From: a virus
Length of the DNA: 24,634 nucleotides
Reading direction: 5' to 3' (one strand)
IMG/VR virus record: IMGVR_UViG_3300044957_000184
Location: 1 to 24,634 of that record
The notes under the pieces were generated by a model. The model saw nothing but the letters and a program-made list of their open reading frames with translations, did no database searches and was not told the DNA's origin. A program made the position numbers and the translations under genes. Of the stretch, positions 23,136-24,634 are shown piece by piece (position 1 is the first letter of the stretch; each line of letters opens with the position of its first letter).

Positions 23136-23173
23136 AGGCCCCTGAGACGCTCTACAACGCGTTTTGGGGGCCT
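23136..23173 (+). repeat. inverted repeat upstream of terL
   Basis: AGGCCCC (23136-23142) is the exact inverse of GGGGCCT (23167-23173), with a 24-nt spacer holding the palindrome AACGCGTT (23156-23163). There is no T tract after it, so it is not a classic terminator. Further on, a 5-bp hairpin GCGCC/GGCGC with a TTCT loop (23215-23228) lies just before the terL start. The rest of the gap (23069-23244) shows no credible gene. Confidence 0.4.
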
Positions 23174-23244
23174 CTGGCTACCTGCACCCATCCGCTTCCG
23201 TTTCCGTAAGCCACGCGCCTTCTGGCGCAGCCGCAGCCCCATCC

Positions 23245-24634
23245 ATGACCGAACCGCTGACCGACTACCGCATCACCTTGGAGGATGGCTCCGAGGTCGA
23301 CATGCTGGACTACGACTTCCGCAACTTCGTGGCGGCCCTTTGGGGGGAGCTGGGACTCCCCCCACCCACCGCCATCCAGAACGATGTGGCCCACTTCCTC
23401 GCCCACGGCCCCTCCCGCCGGGTGGTCGAGGCCTTCCGGGGGGTGGGCAAGAGCTGGCTCACGGCCGCCTACGTCCTCTGGAGGCTCCGGAAGAACCCCG
23501 AGGAGCGTGTGCTGGTCGTCTCGGCCTCCAAGGACCGCGCCGACGCCTTCTCCATCTTCTGCCGCACCCTGATCGAGCGGGTGCCCTTCCTGCAGCACCT
23601 CAAGCCGCGTGTGGACGACGGGCAACGGGACTCCGCCATCGCCTTTGACGTCGGCCCCTCCAGCCCCCACCAGGCCCCCTCGGTGCGCTCGGTGGGCATC
23701 ACAGGCCAGATGACCGGTGGCCGGGCGACCATCATCGTCGCCGACGACGTGGAGACCCCCAAGAACTCCCTCACCCAGCTCCAGAGGGACCGCCTCGGGG
23801 AGCTGGTCAAGGAGTTCGACGCCGTGCTCGTGCCGGGCGGGGAGGTGGTCTACCTCGGCACCCCGCAGTGCGAGGAGAGCCTGTACAACGCCCTGCCTGA
23901 GCGGGGCTACACGGTGCGGGTGTGGCCCGCCCGGTACCCCACGCCTGAGTGGCTGGCCCACTACGGGCACACCTGCTCCCCGATGATCCGGGAGGCGGTC
24001 GAGATGCACCCGGCCATCGCTGGGCGCTCGACCGAGCCGTCCCGGTTCTCCGACGAGGACCTGAGAGAACGGGAGCAGTCCTACGGCCGCTCGGGGTTCG
24101 CGCTGCAGTTCATGCTCGACACCCGCGCCTCGGACGCCCTCAAGCACCCCCTGCGCATCTCGGACCTCATCGTGATGGCCATCGACCCAAGGGCCGAGCT
24201 GGTCCCCGTAAGGGTACAGTGGGCGTCAGGGCTGGAGCAGGCTCACGAGTCCCTGCCCTCGGTGGGCTTCAAGGGAGACAGGTGGCACAAGCCCATGTAC
24301 GTCTCCAAGGACTTTGTTTCTCCCTCCCGAAGGGTGATGTGGATCGACCCCTCCGGCCGAGGCAAGGACGAGACAGCCTTCGCCGTGGTGGCCTTCAACG
24401 CCGGCCAGCTCTACCTCCTCAAGTCTGGGGGCTACCGGGACGGCTACGGAGACACGACGCTGGAGGGATTGGCTGATGTAGCCAAGGAGTACAAGGTGAA
24501 CGAGGTGTGGGTGGAGAGCAACTTCGGGGACGGGATGTTCCTCAAGCTGCTGGCACCCACCCTCTTCCGCAAGCACCCCTGCAGACTGGAGGAGGAGCAC
24601 TCCACCGGCCAGAAGGGGCTGAGGATCATCGACA
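23245..24634 (+). CDS. terL: terminase large subunit / DNA maturase B (T7 gp19-like), 3' truncated
   Basis: The frame runs from ATG 23245 off the right edge (463 codons visible; T7 gp19 is 586 aa). It encodes the packaging motor: Walker A AFRGVGKS at residues 63-70, Walker B with acidic D167, D168 and E170 (TIIVADDVE), and a coupling segment VVYLGTPQ. The nuclease domain begins with the first catalytic Asp D368 (VMWIDPSGRGKDETAF), and ESNFGDG supplies a second conserved acidic strand. The start has no recognisable ribosome-binding site (a C-rich sequence precedes it). I keep ATG 23245 because no better in-frame ATG or GTG exists upstream and the N-terminal length is right for the family. Confidence 0.93.
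   Translation, partial: MTEPLTDYRITLEDGSEVDMLDYDFRNFVAALWGELGLPPPTAIQNDVAHFLAHGPSRRVVEAFRGVGKSWLTAAYVLWRLRKNPEERVLVVSASKDRADAFSIFCRTLIERVPFLQHLKPRVDDGQRDSAIAFDVGPSSPHQAPSVRSVGITGQMTGGRATIIVADDVETPKNSLTQLQRDRLGELVKEFDAVLVPGGEVVYLGTPQCEESLYNALPERGYTVRVWPARYPTPEWLAHYGHTCSPMIREAVEMHPAIAGRSTEPSRFSDEDLREREQSYGRSGFALQFMLDTRASDALKHPLRISDLIVMAIDPRAELVPVRVQWASGLEQAHESLPSVGFKGDRWHKPMYVSKDFVSPSRRVMWIDPSGRGKDETAFAVVAFNAGQLYLLKSGGYRDGYGDTTLEGLADVAKEYKVNEVWVESNFGDGMFLKLLAPTLFRKHPCRLEEEHSTGQKGLRIID

Noticed and set aside
21092-23242. 716-aa minus-strand frame opposite nrdJ
   Set aside because: Antisense shadow of a conserved enzyme; Val/Gly/His/Leu-rich composition and no motif.
23088-23648. 186-aa plus-strand frame between nrdJ and terL
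   Set aside because: It overlaps the repeat array and about 400 nt of terL in another frame, with Arg/Pro/His-rich composition.
1-24634. CRISPR array, insertion sequence, integrase or attachment site
   Set aside because: No regularly spaced repeats, transposase or recombinase motifs were seen; the tRNA-like gene has no neighbouring integrase, so it is not treated as an attachment site.

Overview
The window is part of the genome of a lytic, T7-like podovirus (Autographivirales-type virion module) with very GC-rich, strongly G/C-ending codons, which suggests a GC-rich bacterial host. All convincing genes are on the + strand, tightly packed, often with ATGA/TGATG/GTGA stop-start overlaps. No chromosomal gene, integrase, repressor, IS or CRISPR array is visible. 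The phage RNA polymerase and most replication genes must lie outside the window.

Layout. 1-2,520: the tail end of a holin-like gene, three small ORFs (two encode membrane proteins), a 5'-3' exonuclease (T7 gp6-like), a DUF3310 protein, small unknowns, and a tRNA-like gene with an abnormally short anticodon loop. 2,519-6,340: portal, scaffold and major capsid in T7 order (gp8-gp9-gp10). The scaffold-capsid gap (about 255 nt) is filled with consecutive hairpins, including a clear three-way junction, and a strong hairpin follows the capsid gene as T-phi does in T7. 6,350-9,000: a small unknown gene, a textbook intrinsic terminator, and a beta-helix tailspike inserted between the capsid and tail-tube genes. 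9,005-19,051: tail tubular proteins A and B (gp11, gp12), then internal virion proteins gp13-, gp14-, gp15- and gp16-like, the last 1,505 aa long. 19,107-20,354: a second receptor-binding protein with a T7 gp17-like N-terminus and a tail-collar domain. 20,361-21,412: a holin-like peptide, an HExxH metallopeptidase, a small unknown and the small terminase. 21,446-23,068: a compact class II (adenosylcobalamin-dependent) ribonucleotide reductase placed between the terminase genes. 23,069-23,244: a non-coding gap with an exactly symmetric four-copy 7-mer array. 23,245-end: large terminase, cut by the window edge.

Functionally, the exonuclease and the reductase would supply deoxynucleotides, by degrading host DNA and by de novo reduction. 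The portal, scaffold and capsid build the head, gp11/gp12 plus two adhesins form the tail, gp13-16 homologues form the ejectable core, and TerS/TerL package DNA. The combination of a T7-like virion with a B12-dependent reductase recalls the marine 'cobavirus' type of podovirus, but that affiliation is inference only. The least ordinary parts are the structured capsid leader, the short-loop tRNA, the symmetric repeat array before terL, and the two adhesin cassettes that share an upstream flank.
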